This document shows positions 8,716 to 17,061 of a DNA stretch of 64,000 nucleotides, in pieces. Source of the DNA: Lacrimispora sphenoides (GTDB taxonomy: Bacteria; Bacillota; Clostridia; Lachnospirales; Lachnospiraceae); the NCBI RefSeq assembly GCF_900105215.1, contig NZ_FOIP01000001.1:2006001-2070000 (forward strand), read 5' to 3'. The notes below the pieces were generated by a model. The model did no database searches, was not told where the DNA came from, and was given only the letters and a program-made list of their open reading frames with translations. How positions within the stretch are numbered: the stretch's first letter is position 1; each line of letters begins with the position of its first letter. The position numbers and the translations under genes are program-made.

Positions 8716-9051
8716 CTTATTGAGGTCGTTGGCGCCATTATCTTACTTATTTTGTTATTGATCACTCAACGGCGAATAGAGTTTCCTTTGTATGACACTC
8801 AAAAAAATCGTATTCCTATTTGGGTCTATATAGGAGGTATATTTGGAATATTTATTCTAACAGGTAACATAATCATATTACCAGTCCTTGGATCGGTTTT
8901 AACTACTATGATTTTTATATTAGGACAAATGATTATGGCATTAACAATCGATCAGTTTGGAATGTTTAATTTACAAAAAAGGAAAATTGATAGTAGAAGA
9001 ATTGCCGCTCTTGTGTTGACTATTATTGGAATAGTGTTTATTAAGTTCTAG
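8713..9051 (+). pseudogene. DMT-family transporter (YdcZ/DUF606), 5'-truncated
   Basis: The 112-residue frame matches the C-terminal two thirds of small DMT-type membrane proteins: LEVVGAIILLILLL-like helix, WVYIGGIFGIFILTGNIIILP, then GQMIMALTIDQFGMFNLQKR and a final helix ending VFIKF. The GQ...DxFGxF element is typical of DUF606 proteins, which are about 140-150 residues long with four or five helices. The first 35-40 residues are missing and no credible ribosome binding site precedes the GTG at 8713; the preceding bases belong to the inverted repeat. The most likely history is that recombinase-driven integration or deletion removed the 5' end. It is probably not expressed as a functional transporter. 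Confidence 0.65.
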
Positions 9052-9301
9052 TAATCTAATTCGAATTAACAGTAAGCAATTTAAAAAAATTAATACAGCA
9101 ATAAAATTTAAAAAGGCAAGATTGCCATAAGGGGCATTTTAAATGGGGGCAGCCATTCAGACTGTCCCTTGTTTCGCTATTTATGTGGTTCATTAGCTTT
9201 ATGATATTTTCCTCATTATAATAGTCCATGCGGATATGAATATGGTTCTATTCAACCATGTTTTTCTGCCAGGCTGTAAGATAATTATAATCCCCATTCT
9301 A

Positions 9302-10969
9302 CTAAATACTGGTAAGCTGCCTGAATAAATTAGTAACATTTACCTGGCCGTATCCCCATATGTTATTCGGATAGGTGTATGAGCTGGACCGTGTAGCTCC
9401 TCTCATCATCAGCCGGCTGACATTGAGTCCGTTCATCGTGCTGTAATTTCCCCTCACAATGGACCACTCAAAGACCATAGAAATAATGCCGGCTGTATGG
9501 GCAGCGGCTGCCCCTGTTCCTGTTACAGAACCATATCCGCCTCCGGGAATCGCACATGTTAGCTGATAACCGGGAGCAGCAATATTCGGCTTGACAAGGC
9601 CCATTCTCGTATAACCCCTGCTTGATTCGCCAAGAATTGAGTTATTAAGGTGATTGTAAGCAGTCACAGTCAGTTGGCGCATACCGTTTCCAGGTGATGT
9701 GATGGTGGTATCCGGGGAGGAGTTAGAAAAATAGGTCTGGTTGGATATGAGACCGTTTGAAGGAAGCCAGGCATGAAAGGACAAGGGTCCATCTTTAACG
9801 CTCCTGATCCGTATATGCCAGATTCCGGGTGTTGCGTTCTGAAAACGCACAAGGATCAACTGGTCTCCAGTTTCCTCTTCAAACAAATAGTTGTTGACAT
9901 AAAGGGTAGTAGGGATGAACACAAAGTTGAATATTCTGCAATTGCCGATCGCAGGATAAATCTGTTGTGTTGATTCTCCGTTTGGTGAGGATATGCTAAT
10001 GGAAGCCCGTCCTAGAGAATGTGACCAGATTTCCATGGCAAACATTTTATCATTTTCCCCTATTCTTAATTCGAAGTCATTGTAATAAGGCTCTTCTGGA
10101 GTGGAATTAAAATAATGCCTTTGGCTGTTTCCCTCGTTACCGGCTGAGACGGATATGCCGATTCCGGGCTGCAATGCCAAATCATTTAGGTAACCGCTTA
10201 GAGCGCCTCTCCCATCATGGCCTCCCTGGTTGCTTCCAACGGCGAAGCAGGTAACTACTGGGCGGTTAAACCTTTTCTGTATGGTAAGGGAATAACGGAA
10301 GCCAAGCATAAGATCGGATTCCTGAAAGCATAAATCATCATCGGGAACAAAATAAAAACTTTTTAGATTCTGTTTTGCTTCCTTCAGTTTCACAATCACC
10401 AGATCAGATTGCGGGACGACTCCGCTAAAAGCCTCCAGAACGTTGGGTGTACCGGCGATAACACTTGCAATGGCCGTTCCGTGTCCTTTGATGTCCGTTG
10501 ATGGAACAACGGATAGGGGGTCTTCAGAATTCAATGCGGCATTGATTGTCTCACGGCTGTACTCCGTACCAAAGGTAAACGTATCGGGAGGAGTTCCCTC
10601 CTGCTGGGTCTGGTCCCATATGGTGAGGATACGGGTCGAACCGTCGCTATTGCGGAAAGCAGGATGCTGATAATCAATACCTGTATCAATAACTACAACG
10701 ATTACGCCCTGCCCAAACAGGGCTAATGCAGGATTCCGCTGCACCTCCCCTACACCGGTCTGTTCGAGATTGGCCGTAGAATTGAGAGTATATAAGGACG
10801 GAAAGGTGTGAGCAGGATACCTTGATTCACAAATGTCTATGTTGACAGTCGGGATATGCAGTAAGGAATGCCGGTTGTTCAAATATGTAATGTTATCATT
10901 GCCGAGATCTGAAGTTATTGGATTGGTTAAGATTAAATCAAAATAATTGTTATCCAAAATTTTTTTCAT
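9302..10969 (-). CDS. Subtilisin-like S8 family protein, CspB/CspC type, catalytic Ser replaced by Gly
   Basis: 555 residues, with AGGAG upstream of the ATG. Sequence order follows the clostridial Csp family: VVVIDTGIDYQHPAF with Asp95, KGHGTAIASVIAG with His163, and the Ser motif region TGTGAAAAHTAG near 483-494. Active relatives have GTSxAA here; the codon at 9514-9512 is GGG, so residue 486 is Gly and hydrolysis should be lost. The C-terminal NNIWGYGQVNV and the large insert between His and Ser are also typical. Csp proteins act in germination: CspB cleaves pro-SleC, while CspC and CspA of Clostridioides difficile are pseudoproteases that relay germinant signals. A comparable sensing or scaffolding role is inferred. 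There is no signal peptide, as expected for a spore protein. It is monocistronic. Confidence 0.85.
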   Translation of the reverse strand: MKKILDNNYFDLILTNPITSDLGNDNITYLNNRHSLLHIPTVNIDICESRYPAHTFPSLYTLNSTANLEQTGVGEVQRNPALALFGQGVIVVVIDTGIDYQHPAFRNSDGSTRILTIWDQTQQEGTPPDTFTFGTEYSRETINAALNSEDPLSVVPSTDIKGHGTAIASVIAGTPNVLEAFSGVVPQSDLVIVKLKEAKQNLKSFYFVPDDDLCFQESDLMLGFRYSLTIQKRFNRPVVTCFAVGSNQGGHDGRGALSGYLNDLALQPGIGISVSAGNEGNSQRHYFNSTPEEPYYNDFELRIGENDKMFAMEIWSHSLGRASISISSPNGESTQQIYPAIGNCRIFNFVFIPTTLYVNNYLFEEETGDQLILVRFQNATPGIWHIRIRSVKDGPLSFHAWLPSNGLISNQTYFSNSSPDTTITSPGNGMRQLTVTAYNHLNNSILGESSRGYTRMGLVKPNIAAPGYQLTCAIPGGGYGSVTGTGAAAAHTAGIISMVFEWSIVRGNYSTMNGLNVSRLMMRGATRSSSYTYPNNIWGYGQVNVTNLFRQLTSI

Positions 10970-11239
10970 AGTTAAGTCTCCTGGTTATTACTTGCAGCGC
11001 AATCATGTAATAGACATAGCAGTCTAAAAAAAATGGGTTGTCTCGGCATCGATACCGGGCTGATATGCATGTTAAATGATATGGCAGAAGAGGGGAAAAT
11101 ATGAGTTCAAAAGTAACTGATGATACTAAATGAAATTTTAAAAAATAAGGTACGGCCAGACTTATTATGAAAATGATTAAATTGACATTAATATGATCTA
11201 GAGCGTTTCTATTTCCTGCGAAGTATAATCGATTAAGAA

Positions 11240-11277
11240 AAAGGGATTACTCCCTTTCCCTCATCTAAGAACCGTAC
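11240..11277 (-). other. Possible group II intron 3'-end relic
   Basis: On the minus strand the order is GTACGGTTC (11277-11269), then TTAGATGAGGG, then the 7-bp hairpin AAAGGGA-GTAA-TCCCTTT (11257-11240). The 3' strand of group II intron domain V ends GUACGGUUC and is followed by a purine-rich linker and domain VI hairpin, so this looks like a decayed intron tail. The 5' strand of domain V is not convincing and there is no reverse transcriptase gene, so confidence is low. Confidence 0.25.
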
Positions 11278-11386
11278 ATAAAGATCCCGTTTATACAAAG
11301 TGAACTGTACTCTTTATAAATGTTGGCATTCTAAGAAAATAGTGGAAAAACCAAATAAAGAATATTTGATTAAAACTCTACATTCA

Positions 11387-11402
11387 ATTTGTATAGACAA
11401 AA
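11387..11402. promoter_or_regulatory. Candidate third TreR operator, upstream of treR
   Basis: ATTTGTATAGACAAAA matches the two strong operators of the locus at 13 of 16 positions and keeps the TTGT...ACAA frame of Bacillus treO. It lies 16 bases before the treR -35 element, so autoregulation is plausible. Confidence 0.5.
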
Positions 11403-11418
11403 ATACTCCAGAATGGTA

Positions 11419-11448
11419 TTGAATAGTTAAGTACATGTTTGCTATAAT
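11419..11448 (+). promoter_or_regulatory. treR promoter
   Basis: TTGAAT (11419-11424) and TATAAT (11443-11448) with 18-bp spacing; an AGGAG follows at 11449-11453. Confidence 0.55.
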
Positions 11449-11467
11449 AGGAGCAACAGAATGATAA

Positions 11468-12205
11468 GTGAGAGTGATTTCATTGAATAAATATTATGAT
11501 ATATATTTGGATTTGGTAAAGGATATAAAAGAAAAGAAATATTTGCCAGGAGATTTTTTGCCTGTTGAGATGAAGTTAGTTGAGAAATATCACGTTTCAA
11601 GAGAGACGGTGAGAAAAGCTCAGGCGCTTTTGATGGAGAATGGCCTTATTCAAAAAAAACAAGGTCGCGGGGCCATTGTTCTGGATATTAATAAGCTCAA
11701 ATTTGCCGGTTCCGGCCTGGTCAGCTTTAATGAAATGCAAAAACAGCAGAATTTAAAAAGTGAAACAGCCATCTTAAAAAATAAAAGGGAAAAAATTTCA
11801 GGAGAATTAGCGAAAAAACTTAATTTAAATAAAAAGACTGAAGTGCTTTCCCTTGAAAGATTGCGAAAGATAAATGGAGAAGCTGTTATTTTAGATAAGG
11901 ATTACTTAATAGCTGGAATTATTCCGGAGATTCCATTATCTGCTGCACAACTTTCCATCTATAATTATATTGAAAATGTTCTGGGCCTGAATATTGGATA
12001 CGCTAATAAAGAAATTAACATTGAACCTGTAACAGAAGAAGACAGAATACTGCTTGATATTCATAATGATACCCATGTGGCGGTTGTCAGAAGTGAAGTT
12101 TATTTGGAAGATACAAGGTTTTTCCAATACCATGAATCAAGGCAGCGTGTGGATACATTCCGGTTTGTAGACTTTGCAAGAAGAAAAAATATAGTGGATT
12201 TTTAA
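11468..12205 (+). CDS. treR: Trehalose operon repressor, GntR family
   Basis: 245 residues with an N-terminal GntR winged helix (about 8-75: LPVEMKLVEKYHVSRETVRKA) and a C-terminal UTRA ligand domain. Several phrases agree closely with Bacillus TreR: SGLVSFNE, AVILDKDYL, YANKEI, FQYHESRQRVDTFRFVDFARR. TreR binds trehalose-6-phosphate and leaves its operators when the sugar is present. The start is uncertain: GTG 11468 is given, but TTG 11483 begins MNKYYDIYLDLVKDI, which fits the start of homologues better. The gene converges on treP and shares a bidirectional terminator with it. Operators at 13727-13742 and 13892-13907, plus a weaker one at 11387-11402, are its likely targets. Confidence 0.9.
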   Translation: MRVISLNKYYDIYLDLVKDIKEKKYLPGDFLPVEMKLVEKYHVSRETVRKAQALLMENGLIQKKQGRGAIVLDINKLKFAGSGLVSFNEMQKQQNLKSETAILKNKREKISGELAKKLNLNKKTEVLSLERLRKINGEAVILDKDYLIAGIIPEIPLSAAQLSIYNYIENVLGLNIGYANKEINIEPVTEEDRILLDIHNDTHVAVVRSEVYLEDTRFFQYHESRQRVDTFRFVDFARRKNIVDF

Positions 12206-12259
12206 ATGAAATGAGGCTATGAAAAAAATAATTATTTTTTTCATAGCCTCATTTCATTT
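12204..12259. terminator. Bidirectional terminator between treR and treP
   Basis: A perfect 56-bp palindrome: two 28-base arms meeting at 12231/12232, core ATGAGGCTATG, with A/T tracts in the centre. It overlaps the treR stop codon and serves both convergent genes. Confidence 0.85.
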
Positions 12260-12272
12260 GCTGAGCATAATA

Positions 12273-13691
12273 TTATTCATCTTGTAATTGCTTCTCAAAA
12301 ATTTTCATTTTAGAAAATACAAAGGTAAGAACAATTGTAATTGTAATGGAAGTTCCCATTGCCAGGAAATATACACCCCAATATTCCGTAAAGATAGAAA
12401 GGAAGGCAGGTAATCCGGAAATTCCGATTGATCCGGCTTTTACTCCGGCAAGTGAAACAATTCCTCCTGCAACTCCGGCACCAATCATTGATGCAATGAA
12501 TGGGAAACGGTAACGTAAATTCACCCCGAAGATGGCAGGTTCTGTAATACCAAGCCATGCTGAAATAGCGGCAGATACTGCAACGCCTTTCATTTTTTTA
12601 TTTTTGCAAATGAAGAATATTGCCAAAGCTGCTGCACCCTGTCCAAGGCTGGCCATTACCTGGATTGGCCAAAGTGTTGCATAACCAAGAGCCCCGATCA
12701 TTTGTAAATTAACTCCTAAGAATAAATGATGCATTCCGGTAACAACAAGCGGAGACACAAGCGCTCCAAATATAACTCCGGCTATTACAGGTGAAATATC
12801 AAATAAACCAACAACTCCGTTTGTAATTAAGTTTGCAAACCACATGGTAACAGGTCCGATAATTGTAAAGGTAAAGAATCCGGTGATTAACAGTGTCAGA
12901 GGAGCAACAAAAATCAGCTGAACCATATCCGGAATTTTCTTTGATAAAAACTGCTCAGTTTTCGCTAAAAGGTAAGATGAGAATAAAATAGGAATTACTT
13001 GCCCCTGATATCCGATTTTCGCAATATTCAGCCCCAAAATTTTCCAATATTGAACGTCCTCAGGTGTTCTCGCATATTGTGCACCTGGCATTAATGCAGG
13101 GTTTATTAAAATAAGTCCAAGAACAATACCTAAAACAGGATTTCCACCAAACTTTTTAACAGATGACCAGCCAACTAATGCAGGTAAAAATGAAAATGAT
13201 GTGCTGGCAATAATATTTATCATATTGGAAATGCCGGCCCAACCAGGATGAACTTCTAAAACGGGCTTCTCATAAAAAATCCCTGGATTGGCAAGAAGGT
13301 TATTTAATCCCATCAATATACCGGCGGCAACAATGGCCGGTAAAATTGGGATGAAGATATCAGCCAGGACTTTTACACCTTTTTGAATAGGGTGTAATTT
13401 TTCATTACTCGCCTGTTTGATCTCTTCCTTGCTAGCTTCCTTTAACCCTGTTTCTTTGATAAGCGCAGCATATGCTTTGTTAACCAACCCTGGGCCAACA
13501 ATGACCTGAAATTGTCCATTGGCAGAAAAGCTGCCTTTTACAATTTCTATTTTTTCCAATTCTTTTGTGTCAACCGTTTTCTCATCTTTTAAAATGAACC
13601 TTAACCGGGTGACACAGTGGGTTGCGGATGTTATGTTGGAAAGTCCGCCCACCGCATTAATAATTTGTTTGACTTGCTCATTTAAATTCAT
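12273..13691 (-). CDS. treP: PTS trehalose-type EIIBC component
   Basis: 472 residues. The IIB domain (about 1-85) has the phosphorylated Cys26 in SATHCVTRLRF. A IIC membrane domain follows at about 105-465 with roughly ten hydrophobic helices and the phrases GWAGISNMINIIAS, VVTGMHHLFLGVNLQMIG and WLGITEPAIFGVNLRYRFPF, typical of the glucose/sucrose/trehalose EII superfamily. There is no IIA domain, so phosphate must come from a separate EIIA-Glc-type protein. The enzyme would import trehalose as trehalose-6-phosphate. The linkage to treR and treC supports trehalose over sucrose. It is divergent from the sulfatase-treC operon, with a strong operator 36 bases upstream of the start. Confidence 0.9.
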   Translation of the reverse strand: MNLNEQVKQIINAVGGLSNITSATHCVTRLRFILKDEKTVDTKELEKIEIVKGSFSANGQFQVIVGPGLVNKAYAALIKETGLKEASKEEIKQASNEKLHPIQKGVKVLADIFIPILPAIVAAGILMGLNNLLANPGIFYEKPVLEVHPGWAGISNMINIIASTSFSFLPALVGWSSVKKFGGNPVLGIVLGLILINPALMPGAQYARTPEDVQYWKILGLNIAKIGYQGQVIPILFSSYLLAKTEQFLSKKIPDMVQLIFVAPLTLLITGFFTFTIIGPVTMWFANLITNGVVGLFDISPVIAGVIFGALVSPLVVTGMHHLFLGVNLQMIGALGYATLWPIQVMASLGQGAAALAIFFICKNKKMKGVAVSAAISAWLGITEPAIFGVNLRYRFPFIASMIGAGVAGGIVSLAGVKAGSIGISGLPAFLSIFTEYWGVYFLAMGTSITITIVLTFVFSKMKIFEKQLQDE

Positions 13692-13726
13692 AGAACAACC
13701 TCCTCCTTATTCACATACCTTTTTGA

Positions 13727-13742
13727 ATTTGACTAGACAAAT
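13727..13742. promoter_or_regulatory. TreR operator at treP
   Basis: ATTTGACTAGACAAAT, a 16-bp near-palindrome centred just downstream of the treP -10. It is the exact reverse complement of the operator at 13892-13907, so each divergent gene sees the same site in the same orientation. Confidence 0.75.
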
Positions 13743-13752
13743 TATAAATATA

Positions 13753-13781
13753 ATTTAACATGGCAGAATCATGTATGTCAA
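13753..13781 (-). promoter_or_regulatory. treP promoter
   Basis: Read on the minus strand: TTGACA (13781-13776), 17-bp spacer, TTAAAT (13758-13753). The downstream TreR-like operator (13742-13727) overlaps the expected transcription start. Confidence 0.6.
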
Positions 13782-13851
13782 GAAATACTTTCAAAAAAAC
13801 CATGATGTATCTAGAGTCTATTTGGTTAATTTTTCATTTTGCATAAAAGTA

Positions 13852-13880
13852 TTGCTTTTTTGATAAATAGTGAATATAAT
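13852..13880 (+). promoter_or_regulatory. Promoter of sulfatase-treC operon
   Basis: TTGCTT (13852-13857), 17-bp spacer, TATAAT (13875-13880). The operator starts 12 bases after the -10, overlapping the start site. Confidence 0.65.
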
Positions 13881-13891
13881 CGTAGTTATAG

Positions 13892-13907
13892 ATTTGTCTA
13901 GTCAAAT
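13892..13907. promoter_or_regulatory. TreR operator at sulfatase-treC operon
   Basis: ATTTGTCTAGTCAAAT, exact reverse complement of the operator at 13727-13742, placed immediately after the promoter -10. This position fits repression by TreR. Confidence 0.75.
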
Positions 13908-13978
13908 TTAGGACGTATTGGTCTGAAAAAAATGTTTTAATTTAAGTTAAGAATAAAGGTTAAAAAAGGAGAACTGCA

Positions 13979-15343
13979 ATGAAACCAAATATTCTATTTA
14001 TGATTTCTCATGATAGCGGAAGGAAATTCAGCAATTACGGATACAAAGTAGATACTCCTGCGATTCAAAAAATGTCGGAGGAGGGAATTCAGTTTAATCA
14101 GTATTTCTGCCCAGCTCCCCAGTGTAGTCCCAGCAGAGCCAGTATCTTAACGGGCCTATATCCCCACAATAATGGAATGATGGGGCTGGCGCACTTAGGT
14201 TTCTGTATTGACGGAAGTCATACAACATTACCTAAAGAGATGCAGAAAAACGGATATGAAACAACATTGATTGGATTAAGCCATGAAACAATCAATGTGG
14301 CTCCGCCTATTGAAGAACGGGTATTTTCTTCAACTTATGATTTAGGATATGACAACTTTATTCCTGTTCCAGGTGACAGAGCTCCGAGGGTTGCAGATGA
14401 AGTGATTGCGTTCTTAGAAAAGCATAAGGGCAATCCGGAACAGCCATTTTATCTGAATGTGGGCTTTTTTGAAACTCACAGGAGCTTTGATGAGTATGCA
14501 CCATATGCAGACAAACAGGAAGAAGTTAAGGTGTTTGATTTTTTACCGGATACGCCTAACGTAAGAAAAGATATTACGCTATTTAACGCTTCTGCCAAAG
14601 TGCTGGATGCTGCCATTGGAAAAATAAATCATACATTGTCAGAAACAGGATTAGACAAAAATACAATTGTTATTCTTACAACAGATCATGGAGTGGATTT
14701 TCCGGGAGCAAAAGGAACTTTAAAGGAAGCAGGTTTGGAAACAGGGTTAATCATTGTTCTGCCTGATAGGGAACAAAAAAATACTCAAAAAGAAGCACTG
14801 CTGTGTAACGTTGATTTGTTGCCAACGATTTTAGATTTAATTGGAGCCGAAATTCCTGATAATCTGGATGGAAAAAGCTTTGCCCATTTGTTGAAATCAA
14901 TGGAGGATGCAGGAAGAGAATCATTTTTTACAGAGCTGACCTGGCATGACAGATATCACCCAATGAGAGGAATCAGAACCAGGGAATATAGTTATGTAAA
15001 AAACTTCGCAGACGGTCCGAAAGTATACTTGCCCATAGATTCCCATTTAAGTTTATCTGGTGTTGATATCAGAGATCAATATTATGTTCCAAATGATGAG
15101 GAAGAATTATATGATTTACAAAAAGATCCATTAGAGGAAAATAACGTGATCAATCATCCGGATTATCAGCATATTGCTGTTGAACTTAGAGAGAAAGTAA
15201 AGGATTGGATGGTTAAGACAAAGGATCCTCTTTTAAAAGGTCCTATTGCCGGTACAGGATCAAAAAGATGGGAGAAAGAGATAGAAGAGGGACGGGCATA
15301 CCCTGGAAGAAAGAAGTATTATGAGCTGCACCCGGAAGAATAA
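13979..15343 (+). CDS. Sulfatase (type I, Cys-type) in trehalose operon
   Basis: 454 residues of the alkaline-phosphatase superfamily sulfatase type. The N-terminus PNILFMISHDSGR supplies the metal site. The activation motif C-S-P-S-R lies at 49-53, where Cys49 would be oxidised to formylglycine; the Cys form needs an anaerobic sulfatase-maturating enzyme, which is not in this window. Later motifs include NVGFFETHRSF and ILTTDHGVDFPGAKG, with the second Asp-His metal pair. There is no signal peptide, so it works in the cytoplasm, on something already imported. It is the first gene of the operon with treC (11-base gap) under a TreR operator, which points to a sulfated trehalose or its phosphate as substrate. 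That substrate is inference; the sulfatase family is clear. Confidence 0.85.
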   Translation: MKPNILFMISHDSGRKFSNYGYKVDTPAIQKMSEEGIQFNQYFCPAPQCSPSRASILTGLYPHNNGMMGLAHLGFCIDGSHTTLPKEMQKNGYETTLIGLSHETINVAPPIEERVFSSTYDLGYDNFIPVPGDRAPRVADEVIAFLEKHKGNPEQPFYLNVGFFETHRSFDEYAPYADKQEEVKVFDFLPDTPNVRKDITLFNASAKVLDAAIGKINHTLSETGLDKNTIVILTTDHGVDFPGAKGTLKEAGLETGLIIVLPDREQKNTQKEALLCNVDLLPTILDLIGAEIPDNLDGKSFAHLLKSMEDAGRESFFTELTWHDRYHPMRGIRTREYSYVKNFADGPKVYLPIDSHLSLSGVDIRDQYYVPNDEEELYDLQKDPLEENNVINHPDYQHIAVELREKVKDWMVKTKDPLLKGPIAGTGSKRWEKEIEEGRAYPGRKKYYELHPEE

Positions 15344-15354
15344 GGAGTTCAATT

Positions 15355-17061
15355 ATGAAAGATTTCAAAAAAAGTGTCGTGTATCAAATCTATCCAAAAT
15401 CATTTAACGATTCAAATGGGGATGGACTTGGGGATTTAAAAGGTATAACAGAAAAATTAGATTACTTGCAGGAGTTGGGTGTAGATTATATATGGTTGAC
15501 TCCATTCTATGTATCACCGCAAAATGACAACGGTTATGATGTTGCCGATTATCGAAATATTGATCCTGCTTTCGGGACGATGGAAGAATTTGAAGAAATG
15601 GTAGCTGCTGCCAGGGAAAAAAATATCGACATAATGCTTGATATGGTATTTAATCATACATCTTCTGAACATGCATGGTTTAAAAAAGCAATTGCAGGAG
15701 AGAAGAAATACCGGGATTACTATATTTTTAAAAAGAGTATAGGCGGTAAGGAGCCAACCAACTGGGTATCTAAGTTCGGCGGTTCTGTTTGGGAGCCTGT
15801 TGAAGGAACCGATGAATTTTACCTGCATCTATTTGACAAGAGTCAACCGGACTTAAACTGGGAGAATGAAGAAGTAAGAAAAGAAATCTTTGATATTGTA
15901 AACTTCTGGATTGAAAAGGGCATTAAAGGATTCCGCTTGGATGTAATTAATCTGATTTCCAAGTCTGGTGATTGGAAGGACGATCATAGGGGAGACGGAA
16001 GACGTTTCTACACAGACGGTCCAAGGATTCATGAATATTTAAAGGAATTGAACAAAGAAACATTTGGAAAATATAATGATATTATCACAGTAGGGGAGAT
16101 GTCATCTACAACCATAGATCATTGTATTCGCTACTCCAATCAAGAGGAAAAAGAATTATCAATGGTGTTTAATTTCCATCATTTAAAAATTGACTATAAA
16201 GATGGAGAAAAGTGGTCTTTAAAGGATTTTGATTTTGGGGAGCTTAAAAATATCCTTGATACATGGCAAAAAGGAATGGCAGAAGGTAAGGGATGGAATG
16301 CTGTATTTTGGTGCAACCACGATCAGCCCCGTATTGTTTCACGAATTGGGAATGATAAGGAATACCATAAGCAATCTGCAAAAATGCTTGCCACTGCCAT
16401 TCATATGCTCAGAGGAACTCCGTATATTTATCAAGGCGAGGAGATTGGAATGAAAAATCCTTATTTTGATTCTATTGATCAATATAAAGATGTGGAAAGC
16501 TTAAATTATCATGACATTTTATGCGCTCAGGGTGTACCAAGAGAAGAAGTTTTAAATATTTTAAGCGTAAAATCCAGAGATAACTCCCGTACACCAATGC
16601 AATGGAATAATAAAGAAAATGGTGGTTTTACAACAGGAACTCCATGGTTGTCCGTTGGGGAAAGCTATCGTTCAATCAACGTCGAAGCGGCTTTACGTGA
16701 CAAGGATTCTGTGTTTTATCACTATAAGAAACTTATTAAACTTCGCAAAGAATATGATTTGATTGCATACGGAAAATATGAATCGTTATCAAAAAAGCAT
16801 CCGCAGGTATATGCATATATGAGAAGTTTTAAGGAGCAGAAATTAATCGTTCTAAATAACTTCTACGGAGAAAATACCCAATTTCTATTACCGAAAGAAA
16901 TAAATATAGAAGGATATGAATCTAAAATTTTATTATCCAACTATGAAGATTCTCCTAAACTTAATCGTTCTACTTCCCTGCGTCCGTATGAATCGATCTG
17001 TTATCTGCTTGACCGTTACTGCTCCAATGGGGCTTGCATGGATTCTGACTACCAAACTTAA
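15355..17061 (+). CDS. treC: Alpha,alpha-phosphotrehalase (trehalose-6-phosphate hydrolase), GH13
   Basis: 568 residues of GH13 subfamily 29 type. It begins VVYQIYPKSFNDSNGDGLGDL, has DMVFNHTS, the nucleophile Asp196 in GFRLDVINL, the acid/base Glu248 in VGEMSS, and CNHDQPR with the third catalytic Asp. It cleaves trehalose-6-phosphate to glucose and glucose-6-phosphate in the cytoplasm. It follows the sulfatase by 11 bases in one transcript. The normal family ending LRPYESxxYLL is reached at about residue 553; the last 15 residues, rich in Cys and Asn, are unlike the family, and the base sequence reads as coding in another frame for about 100 bases. This may be a deletion or fusion junction behind the gene, probably harmless to the enzyme. 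Confidence 0.92.
   Translation: MKDFKKSVVYQIYPKSFNDSNGDGLGDLKGITEKLDYLQELGVDYIWLTPFYVSPQNDNGYDVADYRNIDPAFGTMEEFEEMVAAAREKNIDIMLDMVFNHTSSEHAWFKKAIAGEKKYRDYYIFKKSIGGKEPTNWVSKFGGSVWEPVEGTDEFYLHLFDKSQPDLNWENEEVRKEIFDIVNFWIEKGIKGFRLDVINLISKSGDWKDDHRGDGRRFYTDGPRIHEYLKELNKETFGKYNDIITVGEMSSTTIDHCIRYSNQEEKELSMVFNFHHLKIDYKDGEKWSLKDFDFGELKNILDTWQKGMAEGKGWNAVFWCNHDQPRIVSRIGNDKEYHKQSAKMLATAIHMLRGTPYIYQGEEIGMKNPYFDSIDQYKDVESLNYHDILCAQGVPREEVLNILSVKSRDNSRTPMQWNNKENGGFTTGTPWLSVGESYRSINVEAALRDKDSVFYHYKKLIKLRKEYDLIAYGKYESLSKKHPQVYAYMRSFKEQKLIVLNNFYGENTQFLLPKEINIEGYESKILLSNYEDSPKLNRSTSLRPYESICYLLDRYCSNGACMDSDYQT

Larger units (their letters stand above)
10970..11467. other. Intergenic region between subtilisin-like gene and treR
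   Basis: About 500 AT-rich bases with no credible gene. It holds the ribosome binding site of the minus-strand subtilisin-like gene at its left end, a hairpin and intron-like stretch near 11240-11277 (listed separately), a TreR-operator-like site at 11387-11402 and the treR promoter at 11419-11448. Confidence 0.6.

Noticed and set aside
9060..9240. Minus-strand frame beginning MDYYNEENIIKLMNHIN downstream of the subtilisin-like gene
   Set aside because: About 57 codons, no ribosome binding site, low-complexity end; may be a relic but cannot be supported.
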